From the NCBI GenBank assembly GCA_035546335.1, contig DATKDP010000060.1, forward strand, positions 1 through 64,000: a stretch of 64,000 nt of DNA. Direction: 5' to 3'. A program made the position numbers and the translations under genes. The first letter of the stretch is position 1, and each line of letters begins with the position of its first letter. Origin of the DNA: DATKDP01 sp035546335 (GTDB lineage Bacteria; Acidobacteriota; Thermoanaerobaculia; Gp7-AA8). The notes beneath the pieces are model-generated. The model ran no database searches and was not told the origin of the DNA. It saw nothing but the letters and a program-made list of their open reading frames with translations. Shown piece by piece: positions 32,914 to 42,181 of the stretch.

Positions 32914-33513
32914 CTAAGTTATTTGTTTAGAGTCACTTTCGGAAAACACTAGCGCCGGGAACTTTTCGATCCGGCACCCGCGATTCCTCCACCGGTCCGC
33001 CGGAAGTCCGGCCTTCAGGCAGGCGTGGCTGAGAAACGTGTCGCGATCCCACGCAAGCTCGGTCGCCACCTGCGGCAGCAGGAGCCCGGCGCGCTCTCCG
33101 TCCCGAACGATCAACCCATCCCTTCCGATCACCAGAGCCTCGAGGTCGTCGAGCTGCTCGATCGGCCCCAGCACCGAGATCTCGAGGACCGTCTGCGGCA
33201 GCTCGGCCCTGGTCAGCGGTGGGAAACGGGGATCGCGAAACGCGGCACTCACCGCATTCTCAGCGACCGTCTCGTAGAGAGGAGTGTCGGGCACGATCGT
33301 TCCGATACAGCCGCGCAGGGACTCGTCGATCCGAACGGTGACGAACGCACCCCAGGGGCGCAGGAGACTCTCCGGGATCCCGGCTGGATCGAAGATCAGG
33401 TCTCGGCCGTCGAGCCGATACTCGATCGATCGACGGGCAAAGGAGAGCAGCAGGCGCTTCTCGTGATCCGAAAGAGCCGAATGATCCCCGATCAAACCGT
33501 GCCGTTCAACCAT
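32914..33513 (-). CDS. AMMECR1-domain protein
   Basis: 199 aa from ATG 33513 (MVERHGLIGDHSA). It carries the AMMECR1 hallmark LRGCIGTIVPDTPLYETVAE, followed by NAVSAAFRDPRFPPLTRAEL and the C-terminal AWDRDTFLSHACLKAGLPAD. In many genomes this domain (AmmeA) goes with a Memo-like protein and a radical-SAM enzyme, but neither is present here. Biochemical role unknown. It overlaps the next upstream gene by 8 bp. Confidence 0.9.
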   Translation of the reverse strand: MVERHGLIGDHSALSDHEKRLLLSFARRSIEYRLDGRDLIFDPAGIPESLLRPWGAFVTVRIDESLRGCIGTIVPDTPLYETVAENAVSAAFRDPRFPPLTRAELPQTVLEISVLGPIEQLDDLEALVIGRDGLIVRDGERAGLLLPQVATELAWDRDTFLSHACLKAGLPADRWRNRGCRIEKFPALVFSESDSKQIT

Positions 33514-33802
33514 CAGCCCGCGCCTCACCCGTTTTTTTCGCCTGGATCAGCATCAGATTGCGAATGTAGACGACGAGACCGAACAATTGTCCGGCGACGA
33601 AGACCGGATCCTGGCGATGAAGTGCATACACGAGGAGGATCGATCCGCCGGCGAGCGAAAAGTACCAGAAGTAGATCGGAACGACACTCTGCCCTTTCCT
33701 CTCCGAGGTGATCCACTGCACGATGAAACGCGCCGAAAAGCAGAGCTGGCCGAGGAATCCGACGGCGACCCAGAGAGTCCAGCTCGATGGATGCAGGTTC
33801 AT
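33506..33802 (-). CDS. lipid A biosynthesis N-terminal (LAB_N) domain membrane protein
   Basis: 98 aa, three hydrophobic segments, with the LAB_N pattern GFLGQLCFSARFIVQWITSE, followed by RKGQSVVPIYFWYFSLAGG. Stand-alone LAB_N proteins are commonly encoded beside a GT2 glycosyltransferase, as here, and the pair is thought to modify lipid A or carry undecaprenyl-phosphate sugars. The gene lies 3 bp after the GT2 gene. Confidence 0.9.
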   Translation of the reverse strand: MNLHPSSWTLWVAVGFLGQLCFSARFIVQWITSERKGQSVVPIYFWYFSLAGGSILLVYALHRQDPVFVAGQLFGLVVYIRNLMLIQAKKTGEARADG

Positions 33803-33805
33803 GCT

Positions 33806-34525
33806 TCACTCCTCGATCGTTCGATATCTCAGCGCTCGCCGGCTCATCCAGCGAACGACGAAACAATCGATGAGCCCGCGTGTCGCGCGGTTCATCGCTC
33901 CATAGCTCGAGGCTCCGTAGCGGCGCGGCCGGTGATTCACCGGCACTTCGATCACGCTGAATCCCTCGAGACGGACGAGGGTCGGAAGGAATCGATGCAT
34001 CCCATGAAAGAGCCTGACTCGATCGATCACTTCGCGGCGAACCACCTTGAGCGAACAGCCGGTATCGGTGACTCGATCCCGCGTGATCCAGTTGCGTACG
34101 GCGTTGCCGATCTTCGACTGCATCCGCTTCCAGCGCCCGTCGCGACGATTTGCACGCATCCCGATGACCATATCGACACCGAGACCCTCGAGCTGGTCGA
34201 CCATCGGAGGAATGTCGGCGGGATCATTCTGCAGATCGGCATCGATCGAAACGACGTAGCGGCCACGCGCCGCCCGCCATCCTGCGTCCAGAGCCGCCGT
34301 CTGGCCGCTGTTTCGCTCGAGCGAGATGATACGCAGGGAGGGATCCTCGCTCCGCATCGCCCTCAACACCTCGAGGCTCTGATCCGTGCTGCCGTCATTG
34401 ACCGCGATCATCTCCCACCTCCACGGCCGGCGATCGAGCGCCTGATGGAGCTCGGCGATGAGGGTGGGAATGCTCTCGGCCTCGTTGAAAAGAGGAAACA
34501 CGACCGACAGGTCGGGCGTCGTCAC
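33806..34525 (-). CDS. GT2 glycosyltransferase (DPM1-like)
   Basis: 239 aa. GT-A fold with SVVFPLFNEAESIPTLIAEL, VNDGSTDQSLEV, the DxD-containing VSIDADLQNDPADIPPMVDQ and the acceptor region GCSLKVVRREV. There is no C-terminal membrane tail, so the LAB_N protein downstream may be its membrane partner. It probably transfers a sugar to a polyprenyl phosphate. The GTG start overlaps the tatD stop (GTGA). Confidence 0.92.
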   Translation of the reverse strand: MTTPDLSVVFPLFNEAESIPTLIAELHQALDRRPWRWEMIAVNDGSTDQSLEVLRAMRSEDPSLRIISLERNSGQTAALDAGWRAARGRYVVSIDADLQNDPADIPPMVDQLEGLGVDMVIGMRANRRDGRWKRMQSKIGNAVRNWITRDRVTDTGCSLKVVRREVIDRVRLFHGMHRFLPTLVRLEGFSVIEVPVNHRPRRYGASSYGAMNRATRGLIDCFVVRWMSRRALRYRTIEE

Positions 34526-35298
34526 GAAGGAATCTTAACCCCGAACAGCGTCTCGAAGTTCGCGCTGGTCGCCTCTGCAACCCGATCGAGGCTCACATGC
34601 CACAGCCCGGCGAGCGTTTCCGCAATGTGGACGATGAATGCCGGCTCGTTTTCCTTTCCGCGCTGCGGGACGGGGGCGAGATAGGGAGTGTCGGTCTCGA
34701 TCAGCACCCGATCCATCGGCAGCTTCCGCGCCGCATCGCGGATCGTCTCCGCCGTACGGAACGTCAGAATGCCCGAGAATGAAATGTAGAGACCGAGGTC
34801 CAGAAGCTCCTTCGCGACCTGCCAGTCTTCCGTGAACGAATGGAGGACGCCGCGAACGCCCCGCACCTCCGGGCTCGTGAGAATCGCGAGAAGGTCGCCG
34901 GTCGACTCACGATTGTGGACGATCACCGGCAGGTCGAGCTCGCGCGCAACCGCGAGCTGTCCGAGGAGTACGTCGCGCTGCACGTCGCGCGGGGAGTGCA
35001 TGTAGTGATAGTCGAGTCCGATCTCCCCGATGGCCACGACCCTCTCTCCACCAGCGAGCTCCCGAATCGTCCCCAGCGCCGTCGCGTCGCAGTCCTTCGC
35101 TTCGTGTGGATGGAATCCGACGGCGCTCCAGACGTCGTCGTGTGCAGAGCCGGCGGCAACTGCGCTCGAAGCGTCCTGAAGGCTCGTCGCCGGAACGACG
35201 AACCCGCAAACGCCGGCGCTCCGGGCGCGATCGAGCACCTCGATCGCGCGATGGGGCTCGAGCATCGCGAGGTGGCAATGGCTGTCGGCGAGTCGCAT
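34522..35298 (-). CDS. tatD: TatD-family metal-dependent hydrolase (DNase)
   Basis: 258 aa. Metal ligands are visible in LADSHCHL, AIGEIGLDYHY, VIVHNRES, LHSFTEDW and IETDTPYLAP. TatD proteins are 3'-5' exonucleases or related phosphodiesterases. The start is ATG 35298 or the adjacent GTG 35301. It lies 12 bp after the thiolase gene in a minus-strand run. Confidence 0.93.
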   Translation of the reverse strand: MRLADSHCHLAMLEPHRAIEVLDRARSAGVCGFVVPATSLQDASSAVAAGSAHDDVWSAVGFHPHEAKDCDATALGTIRELAGGERVVAIGEIGLDYHYMHSPRDVQRDVLLGQLAVARELDLPVIVHNRESTGDLLAILTSPEVRGVRGVLHSFTEDWQVAKELLDLGLYISFSGILTFRTAETIRDAARKLPMDRVLIETDTPYLAPVPQRGKENEPAFIVHIAETLAGLWHVSLDRVAEATSANFETLFGVKIPS

Positions 35299-35310
35299 CA
35301 CGCTCTTCCA

Positions 35311-36501
35311 CTAGACGCGCTCGAGGAGGAGCGACAGACCCATCCCCCCCGAGATGCAGAGCGTCGCCAGTCCGAGTCGCTTCTCGCGAGACTTCAGCGC
35401 GTGAACGAGGGTAGTCACGATCCTCGCCCCGGTGCACCCGATCGGATGACCGAGGGCGATCGCTCCTCCATGGACATTGAGCCGCGCGCGATCGAGTCCG
35501 AGCTCGCGATCACAGGCGAGAACCTGTGCTGCGAACGCCTCGTTCAATTCGATCAAATCGATGTCCGCCAGCGAAACGCCCGTGTCGGCGAGCAGCCTGC
35601 GCGTCGCGGGCACGGGCCCGATGCCCATGACCTTCGGATCGACCGCCGCCTGTGCATACCCGATCAGCCTGGCAGCCGGCTCGAGCCCGTGACGATGCAG
35701 AGCCTCCCTGCCGGCGATGAGCATGCTCGACGCTCCATCGGTGATGCCCGACGAATTGCCCGCGTGCACGGTGCCGTCCCGGCGGAAAACGGGAGGAAGC
35801 TTCGCCATTCCATCGAGCGTCGCATCGAACCGCGGGTGCTCGTCCCGATCGAGGATCGTCTCCCCCTTTCGGCCCGCCACGACCACCGGAATGATCTCCT
35901 CACGAAAGCGGCCTTCCTCCCACGCTGCCTTTGCCCGACGCTGCGTCTCCACCGCATAGGCGTCCTGCTCTTCGCGCCCGATCGCGTACTTGTCGGCGAG
36001 CGTCTCGGCGGTCGCTCCCATCATTTCGTCGGCGAGGGGGCAGAAGAACCCATCGCGGTGCATCCCGTCGACGAGCTCGCCATCGCCCATCCGAAGCCCC
36101 CAACGCGCCCGCGGCATGAAATAAGGAGTGTTCGACATCGATTCCGTTCCACCCGCGAGAACGATGGTCGCGTTGCCGAGCCGGATCTGATCCGCGGCAT
36201 TGATGATCGCGCGCAGTCCGGAGCCGCACGCCTGGTTGACGGTGTAGGCGGGAACCTCGTCGCTCAATCCGCTGCGGATCGCGATCTGTCGAGCCGGATT
36301 CGGGCCGGCACCGGCCTGCCGTGCGTTTCCGAAGATCACCTCGTCGATCGCGGCGAGATCGATCCCGCTTCGATGCAGCGTCGCCTTCGCCGCTTCGGTT
36401 CCGAGCTGCACCGCAGTCAGCGAAGAGAGTCCTCCTCCGAACTTTCCTATGGGAGTCCGCAGCGGAGCGACCAGAAAAATGTCTTCCCTGATTGCGGTCA
36501 T
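35311..36501 (-). CDS. acetyl-CoA acyltransferase (thiolase), second paralogue
   Basis: 396 aa from ATG 36501 (MTAIREDIFLVAPLRTPIGK). Catalytic Cys in NQACGSGLRAI, His in HGGAIALGHPIGCTGAR and Cys in TLCISGGMG. The covering loop FMPRARWGLRMGDGELVDGM differs from that of the first thiolase, suggesting a longer or different acyl substrate. It is encoded 19 bp after the Ser/Thr kinase gene, which is an odd neighbour. Confidence 0.93.
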   Translation of the reverse strand: MTAIREDIFLVAPLRTPIGKFGGGLSSLTAVQLGTEAAKATLHRSGIDLAAIDEVIFGNARQAGAGPNPARQIAIRSGLSDEVPAYTVNQACGSGLRAIINAADQIRLGNATIVLAGGTESMSNTPYFMPRARWGLRMGDGELVDGMHRDGFFCPLADEMMGATAETLADKYAIGREEQDAYAVETQRRAKAAWEEGRFREEIIPVVVAGRKGETILDRDEHPRFDATLDGMAKLPPVFRRDGTVHAGNSSGITDGASSMLIAGREALHRHGLEPAARLIGYAQAAVDPKVMGIGPVPATRRLLADTGVSLADIDLIELNEAFAAQVLACDRELGLDRARLNVHGGAIALGHPIGCTGARIVTTLVHALKSREKRLGLATLCISGGMGLSLLLERV

Positions 36502-36520
36502 GTTCGAAGGTGAAACCGGG

Positions 36521-38179
36521 TCACGCGCCCGGCCTGTTCTGGAGAGCTCGTTTCTGTCTTGCGGGCACGTCTCTGCGGCGTCGCTCTCCCGCCCCAATTG
36601 CCAGCTCGCGCTTCCAGATCTCCAGTTCCGGATCTCCCGGGTACGCGGCGTCGAAGCGCGCGGCGAAGGCCTCGACGTCGTCCCTCCGCCGCTGGGCGAT
36701 CGCCAGCCCGAGATCAGCCAACAGTTTCTCGCGCGCGCTCAGCCGCTCGGCACTCTCGAGAACGATGAGGAGCTCACGCTCAGCCGCCGCGAAATCGCGC
36801 CGGAGCAGCAGCATCTGCGCGATCTTCAGGCGGGCCGGCGCCATTTGCGGATCTGCGGCGAGTGCCTCTCGAAACGCGATCGCCGCCGCGAGCCGATTCC
36901 CGCGAGCCAGAAGATCCAGTCCCGTCTTGTACGCCCGCTGCGCCCTCTCGTCCGAAGCACTCTTCGTCTCGGCCACGGATTGGCCGGGCACATCCTCCAC
37001 GATGGAAACCGGCAACGCATCGGGAACGGGGGCGGCAACAGGCGTCTCAACCGGCCGGGCTTCCTTCGGATCGTCGGCGGCGGCGGCCTCGCCCGCGGGT
37101 GGCGCTGCAGCCCGATCGGGCACCGAAGCCGGTGCCTCGACGGCAGGGAGCTCAGGTCGTTGCCCCTGCCAGCGGAGGACAGCCGCTACGGTGATGATCG
37201 CGGCGATCACGATCGTGGCAGCGATCGCAATTCCCTTTCGGCCCCCTCGCTCGTCTCGCCCTGAGGAGACGACTCGGACCGGCTCGGTCGCAGTGGGCAT
37301 CGCCGCGGTGGTCGCATCCGAGAACACCGCCGATGCGGAAGTGCGCTGTCGATCGAGAGCCGCCGCAAGGTCTCCGGCCGACTGGAAGCGCGCCTCGCGG
37401 TCCTTGGTGAGGGTTCTCTCGATGATGCCTTCCAGACCTGGCGACACCAGAGGGCTCAGATCCCGGATGCGCGGCATCTCGTCGCGGATGATTCGAGTCA
37501 GAACATCGGTGAGCGTCTCACCCTGAAACGGCAGCCTGCCGGTCAGCGCCTCGAAAAGTACGACGCCGAGCGAGTAGATATCGGTCCGAGCATCGAGCGG
37601 TTTCCCGAGGGCCTGCTCCGGCGACATGTAATGGACCGTGCCGACGATCATCCCTGCCTCGGTGATGAAGCCGCTCGCGCTGTGCGCCGCTCCGCCGGGC
37701 GGTCCGACACGCTTCGCAATTCCGAAGTCGAGGACTTTCACCTTCTCGCCCGAAACGACGATGTTGTCCGGCTTGATGTCGCGGTGGACGATCCCCTTGG
37801 AATGTGCTTCGGCAAGCGCATCGGCCACTCTCGCTCCGATCGCGCAGATCTCGTTCTCGTTCAGAGGTCGCCGCTTCATCACGGCGCCGAGACTCTCCCC
37901 TGTGACCAGTTCCATCACGATGAAGGGCCGGTCGCCGTCTTTCTCGATCGCGTGGATCGTCGCGATATTCGGATGGTAGAGCTGCGCCACGGTGCGCGCT
38001 TCACGCGCAAACCGGGCGCGATACTCGGGATCATTGGCGAGCGCGGGAGAAAGAATCTTAATCGCGACCTCGCGACCGAGACGCGGATCCTCAGCCCTCC
38101 ATACCTCCCCCATTCCGCCCGCACCGATGCGCGCGATGAGCCGGTAGGTACCGAGTCTTCTTTCGGGAGCGGGATCCAT
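36521..38179 (-). CDS. membrane Ser/Thr protein kinase with C-terminal TPR-like domain
   Basis: 552 aa from ATG 38179 (MDPAPERRLGTYRLIA). An ATG at 38206 would add nine residues. The kinase domain (about residues 12-275) has the P-loop IGAGGMGEVWRA, VAIKIL, HRDIKPDNIVV, VLDFGIAKR and HYMSPEQALGKPLDARTDIY. After a Ser/Thr-rich linker comes one transmembrane helix (GIAIAATIVIAAIITVAAVL). An external region follows with helical TPR-like repeats (RLAAAIAFREALAADPQMAP; DFAAAERELLIVLES). The Hanks-type PknB architecture suggests sensing at the envelope. A repeat-rich gap separates it from the divergent VWA operon. Confidence 0.92.
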   Translation of the reverse strand: MDPAPERRLGTYRLIARIGAGGMGEVWRAEDPRLGREVAIKILSPALANDPEYRARFAREARTVAQLYHPNIATIHAIEKDGDRPFIVMELVTGESLGAVMKRRPLNENEICAIGARVADALAEAHSKGIVHRDIKPDNIVVSGEKVKVLDFGIAKRVGPPGGAAHSASGFITEAGMIVGTVHYMSPEQALGKPLDARTDIYSLGVVLFEALTGRLPFQGETLTDVLTRIIRDEMPRIRDLSPLVSPGLEGIIERTLTKDREARFQSAGDLAAALDRQRTSASAVFSDATTAAMPTATEPVRVVSSGRDERGGRKGIAIAATIVIAAIITVAAVLRWQGQRPELPAVEAPASVPDRAAAPPAGEAAAADDPKEARPVETPVAAPVPDALPVSIVEDVPGQSVAETKSASDERAQRAYKTGLDLLARGNRLAAAIAFREALAADPQMAPARLKIAQMLLLRRDFAAAERELLIVLESAERLSAREKLLADLGLAIAQRRRDDVEAFAARFDAAYPGDPELEIWKRELAIGAGERRRRDVPARQKRALQNRPGA

Positions 38180-38235
38180 GGGACGCCGCGTAAGAATAGC
38201 CTGCATTGCGCGCGTTGGAAACCCGCGCGTGCCCG

Positions 38236-38358
38236 AGACGAAGTCCCGGGTATGCACCAGACACGAAGCGTCAAGCAGTCCCGTAGGGACGCTTGGAGAT
38301 GCCGGACGTCCCCAGTCCCGTAGGGACGCTTGAAAATAGCCAGGGACGAAGTCCCGGG
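38236..38358. repeat. palindromic repeats of two types upstream of the kinase gene
   Basis: The 19-base AGTCCCGTAGGGACGCTTG occurs at about 38278 and 38314, each with a GTCCC-GTA-GGGAC hairpin. GACGAAGTCCCGGGT occurs at about 38237 and 38345, the second inside a GGGAC-GAA-GTCCC hairpin. The copies alternate and fill most of the 38180-38462 gap between the kinase and VWA genes. There is no gene in this gap. Confidence 0.8.
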
Positions 38359-38462
38359 TCGCCCGCAGGCACGAGACCGGGGAGCCGCCCGCACAGCGCG
38401 GGCTGGAAGCCTGCACCCTCGCCTTCGAAATAACTTATTTGAAGCAAAGTGTTTCTTCCCGC

Positions 38463-39527
38463 GTGAAGCGGCTCCTTTCGATCGTGCTCGCATCGATGGC
38501 TCCTCTGTCCGCTGCGGCGGCCGAGATTCGTTTCGTCACTCCGCTCGATGGAGCGCAGGTCTTCGGGGCAACGCTTCTCGAAGTCGAGGCGAGCGGCGAA
38601 TCGATCGATCGAATCGAGCTCCTCGTCGACGGCGTATTGGTCGGAGTCGCGCGTCGCGCGCCGTTCCGCGTCGTGCACGACTTCGGCGAATCGACCGTTT
38701 CGCACTCCATCGAGGCGATCCTTCACCACGACGGCTTTCGGAGGAGTGAGCGAGCGACGATCAGCACCATGCCTCTGATGACAGAGCAGAGTCTCACGAT
38801 CGATCTGGTGGAAGTTCCACTCCGAATCCGAGGACCAGGGACGCCCTCAGCGAAGGATCTGATCGTGCGCGAGAACGGGATCGACCAGCGCATTCTCGAG
38901 ATCGCAGCCACCCGCGGGCCGGCACACTTCACCTTCGTGGTCGACCGTTCGCTGAGCATGGGTGAGGGAAGACTTCAGTCGGCGCTCGAAGCAGTTGCGT
39001 CGATACTGCCCCGGTTGCGGGCAGGCGATTCAGCGAGCCTGATCCTCTTCAACCACCGCGTCGATCGGCCGATCGATCTTCGGACCGGCGCCGATCTGCA
39101 CGCGGCTCGCGAGCTCGCGCCATCCGGTGGAACGTCGCTGCGAGAAGCACTCGCTTCGATCCGCGAAGAGAGGAGTCGAATCATCATCACGATCACCGAC
39201 GGAACCGATCGCAGCAGCGCGATCGACGAGGAATCGGCATTGCGGAAAATCGGCACTTCGAGAACGACCGTCCATGCGCTGACTCTCGGAAACGATGCCT
39301 CCGGTTTTCTTCGCAAGGCGACCCGGCAAACAGGAGGCGCCATGGTCCGTTCGAGAGCCCCCTCGCTCCGGACGGATCTCCAGGCGCTCTTCGACGAGAT
39401 CGACTCGCGTCACGTCGTGATCTACCAGAGCACCAACAGCGGAGCGGGCTGGAGGGAAATCTCGGTACGGTCCGCGAGGAGAAGCGTCTCGACCGACCTC
39501 GCACGCACGAGGTACTACGCGAAATGA
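38463..39527 (+). CDS. secreted VWA-domain protein (VWFA-related acidobacterial type)
   Basis: 354 aa from GTG 38463, which gives a good signal peptide (KRLLSIVLASMAPLSAAAAE); a TTG at 38439 gives eight more residues. An N-terminal Ig-like domain (IRFVTPLDGAQVFGATLLEV) is followed by DLIVRENGIDQRILEIAA and then a VWA domain with the MIDAS start VVDRSLSMGEG, a conserved Thr in SGGTSLREAL and ITDGTD. It is probably periplasmic or surface-bound and binds partners through a divalent metal. First gene of a run joined by ATGA overlaps. Confidence 0.85.
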   Translation: MKRLLSIVLASMAPLSAAAAEIRFVTPLDGAQVFGATLLEVEASGESIDRIELLVDGVLVGVARRAPFRVVHDFGESTVSHSIEAILHHDGFRRSERATISTMPLMTEQSLTIDLVEVPLRIRGPGTPSAKDLIVRENGIDQRILEIAATRGPAHFTFVVDRSLSMGEGRLQSALEAVASILPRLRAGDSASLILFNHRVDRPIDLRTGADLHAARELAPSGGTSLREALASIREERSRIIITITDGTDRSSAIDEESALRKIGTSRTTVHALTLGNDASGFLRKATRQTGGAMVRSRAPSLRTDLQALFDEIDSRHVVIYQSTNSGAGWREISVRSARRSVSTDLARTRYYAK

Positions 39528-41098
39528 AAAGAGTCGCCATTGCAATCCTCGTAGTCTTCGCCGCGTCGCTGCCTGTACGCTCCGATGGGCGGATTGCGAG
39601 CGACTTCGAGATCGCTTCGATGCAGTCGCAACTCTCGAGATCGCGCAATCCGATGGCGCGCGTGGCTGCACTTCTCAACCTGGGCGACCTTCGTCACACG
39701 CGAGGCGAGGGGGCTCTGAGCCGCGAGTCCTACGGCAGAGCAATCGAGATTCTCGATGCGCAGCGAGCAGAAGGCCGTCGCCGCCAGGATCTGGCGAAGT
39801 ATGCAGTGGCGACCGCCTGGCGCGGCCTCGCCGAGGCGAAGCTCGGGCGCGAGAGTGCCGCGTTCGACGCCTTCGAGGAAGCTCTACGTTATGTGAGTGA
39901 CTCCCCGGGAATCTGGAATCTCTACGCCTCGGCGATGACCGTCGCGGGTCGCCCCGAGAAGGCGGTTGCAAGTGCGCGCAATGCCGTCATGATCGCAAAC
40001 GCCGATGCCGGCGCGACTCCCCTCGATCGTCACGTCTACGAATACACGCTGGCCAGCGCTCTTCTCGCGATGGAGCGCGACCGCGTCGGTGAACAGGAGG
40101 CCGAGACGCTGCTGAGCGGAATCATCGAGTCGCTCGCCGGGCGGACCTTCGAGACGCTCAGGCGCCGGATCGTGCGGAACGAAGAGTTCGAGATTCTCTC
40201 GTCGACCGAGCAGGATGCGAGCGCCTATCTCGCGCTGTTCAACCGCTCACGGCTTCGCCTCGCACGCCTCTACGAGCAGAGCGGCCGCCCGGCGGCGGCC
40301 AGAGAGCAGTATCGCGCCGTGCTCGCTGCGCGAAGCGACGATGCGCAGGCTCTGGGCGCGATGGCGCGACTCACACGCGAAGCGGCGGACCGCGAGCGGT
40401 ACTTCGAAGAGTCCCTCGACGCAAACCCCTTCTCGCGCGATCTGATTCGCGAGTACGAGGCGTACATCGCCGGTGAACATCCTCGCTCCGCGAGCGGTTC
40501 GGGCCCGGGAGCCGCGGTGCGGAACGCGCTCCATGCGCAGCGCGCAGGGCGTTTCCGCGAAGCGTCGGAATCCCTTCAGCCCCTCCTGGCGCGGTTTCCC
40601 GAGAACGATGTGGTTCGATTTCTCCTTGCGCGCAATGCGGTAGCTCTCGGCGACATGAAGGAAGCGGATCGGCTCGAGACTCGTATTCGATCCCGTGCCC
40701 TGCGCGGCGAGCTCGCCGCAATTCGATCCTCACTGGTCACCGAATCGATCGACATTCTCGAACGAGGAAGTGACAGAGACCCCTCGGACCAGCAGGTGCG
40801 AGCACTGTTTCTGGCGCTTCAGCGCGGCTCGCTCAGCGCGGCGCAGGTCGCGGTTCTCGATTCGCTCGTCATCTCGGCCGTCGTCGTTTTCGCAGAAGGA
40901 CGCTTCTCCGGAGAGGAAACGACGAGCTTCGATCGCGGAATGCTGCACTCGGTGCCGTTTCGATTCCCCGCCCCCGCGGCCTTCCGAGGGCGTTTCGAAG
41001 GTTCGCGTGTCCGTTTGGAGTTTCGGATTCTGGGAGCTACGGAGATCGAGGGCGCAGCAGGCCTTCTGCTGGAGCCCCTGAGGATCACGCCCTCATGA
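39524..41098 (+). CDS. exported TPR-repeat protein
   Basis: 524 aa. A signal peptide (KRVAIAILVVFAASLPVRS) is followed by helical repeats: LNLGDLRHTRGEGALSRESY, AWRGLAEAKLGRESAAFDAF, YASAMTVAGRPEKAVASARN, RLYEQSGRPAAAREQYRAVL. The C-terminal 100 residues are beta-rich (FRGRFEGSRVRLEFRILGAT). The ATG overlaps the VWA stop as ATGA and its own stop overlaps the next gene as ATGA. It is likely a scaffold in the periplasm. No enzymatic motif. Confidence 0.8.
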   Translation: MKRVAIAILVVFAASLPVRSDGRIASDFEIASMQSQLSRSRNPMARVAALLNLGDLRHTRGEGALSRESYGRAIEILDAQRAEGRRRQDLAKYAVATAWRGLAEAKLGRESAAFDAFEEALRYVSDSPGIWNLYASAMTVAGRPEKAVASARNAVMIANADAGATPLDRHVYEYTLASALLAMERDRVGEQEAETLLSGIIESLAGRTFETLRRRIVRNEEFEILSSTEQDASAYLALFNRSRLRLARLYEQSGRPAAAREQYRAVLAARSDDAQALGAMARLTREAADRERYFEESLDANPFSRDLIREYEAYIAGEHPRSASGSGPGAAVRNALHAQRAGRFREASESLQPLLARFPENDVVRFLLARNAVALGDMKEADRLETRIRSRALRGELAAIRSSLVTESIDILERGSDRDPSDQQVRALFLALQRGSLSAAQVAVLDSLVISAVVVFAEGRFSGEETTSFDRGMLHSVPFRFPAPAAFRGRFEGSRVRLEFRILGATEIEGAAGLLLEPLRITPS

Positions 41099-42144
41099 TT
41101 CGCGTCATGCTTCTTCTCGTCGCCGTTCTGAACACGGCTCCGGCCGCGATCGCCGAGGATGCCGTCATCGCGTACAGCCCTCCGAGCGGCCTTCTGATCG
41201 TCGCGCGCGGCGATGCAGCGAGGATCGATGTCTTCAACCTTCAGTCGAAGGCTCCCCTCTGGTCGGCAGACGGACCAGCCTCGCCTCGAGACATCGCCAT
41301 CGACACCGCAGACCCTCGGGCCGCCGTGCTCGATCCGCTGCGCAACGAGGTCGCACTCGTCTCTCTCGGCCGACGTTCGGTGCGCATCGTCCGGGTCGCC
41401 GAGACGCCGATCGCAGCCCGGTTCGCCGGTGGCTCGCTCTTCGTTCTCTCTCGCGACGGACGACGCCTGCAGAAGATCGACGAGGATGGGTCGATCACGG
41501 TATCGGTCGGCACGAGCCCTGATCCGGCGTTTCTCGAGGTTTCGGGAAATCGTCTCTATGTCTACTCCCGCGCCTCAGGCAGCGTCGTCGAATACGAGAT
41601 TCCGACTCTCCGTCAACTCCGCACCGCGACTGCCGATCGGTTCGCATCAGCCTTCGTCGTCGACGACCGAACCGGCTATCTCGTCTATCCCCGCAGCGGC
41701 CGGATGCAGACGATCTCTCTTGCCGGCATGAACAGTGACGAGCCGATGAGCGTGGCGGCGGTTCCTACGGATCTCGCACCGGCAATGCCGGGCGGTGTTC
41801 TCACACCCGGCACCCTCGTAATCGCCGACCCCGCATCGAAACGGCTCTGGCACATCGAGCGCGCCGAGTCGGCCGTGAGTGCGTTCTCGCGAGGATTTCT
41901 GCGAGGATTTCTCGGACTCGGAATCGCTCGCGCTCCCGGAAGGGAATCTCCTCCGGGAATCGATCGCGTCTGGCCGGTTGGCTCGTCCGAAATCGCGTAT
42001 GACTCGGCGAGCCGCACTCTGTACCGCATCAGCCGCGACGGAGCCGTCGTGCTCGCTGCCGATGCAGGACCCCGATCCTTCGCAGTCGCCGCCGGGCGGC
42101 TCGTCCTCTGGAAGAACGGCCAGGTGCTGTTCGTTGGACTTTGA
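41095..42144 (+). CDS. exported beta-propeller-like protein
   Basis: 349 aa. A signal peptide (MIRVMLLLVAVLNTAPAAIA) is followed by short beta-rich repeats of about 40 residues (AYSPPSGLLIVARGDAARID; AGGSLFVLSRDGRRLQKIDE; YDSASRTLYRISRDGAVVLA) that look like blades of a propeller. No named family is recognised. It is coupled to the TPR gene by ATGA. Confidence 0.7.
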   Translation: MIRVMLLLVAVLNTAPAAIAEDAVIAYSPPSGLLIVARGDAARIDVFNLQSKAPLWSADGPASPRDIAIDTADPRAAVLDPLRNEVALVSLGRRSVRIVRVAETPIAARFAGGSLFVLSRDGRRLQKIDEDGSITVSVGTSPDPAFLEVSGNRLYVYSRASGSVVEYEIPTLRQLRTATADRFASAFVVDDRTGYLVYPRSGRMQTISLAGMNSDEPMSVAAVPTDLAPAMPGGVLTPGTLVIADPASKRLWHIERAESAVSAFSRGFLRGFLGLGIARAPGRESPPGIDRVWPVGSSEIAYDSASRTLYRISRDGAVVLAADAGPRSFAVAAGRLVLWKNGQVLFVGL

Positions 42145-42181
42145 CGGCCATCGGTACGCCGGTTGCAACTGCCGAGATCGG

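Noticed and set aside
34840..36513. Plus-strand frame of more than 550 codons opposite tatD and the thiolase
   Set aside because: Both minus-strand genes have full sets of catalytic motifs; this is their shadow.
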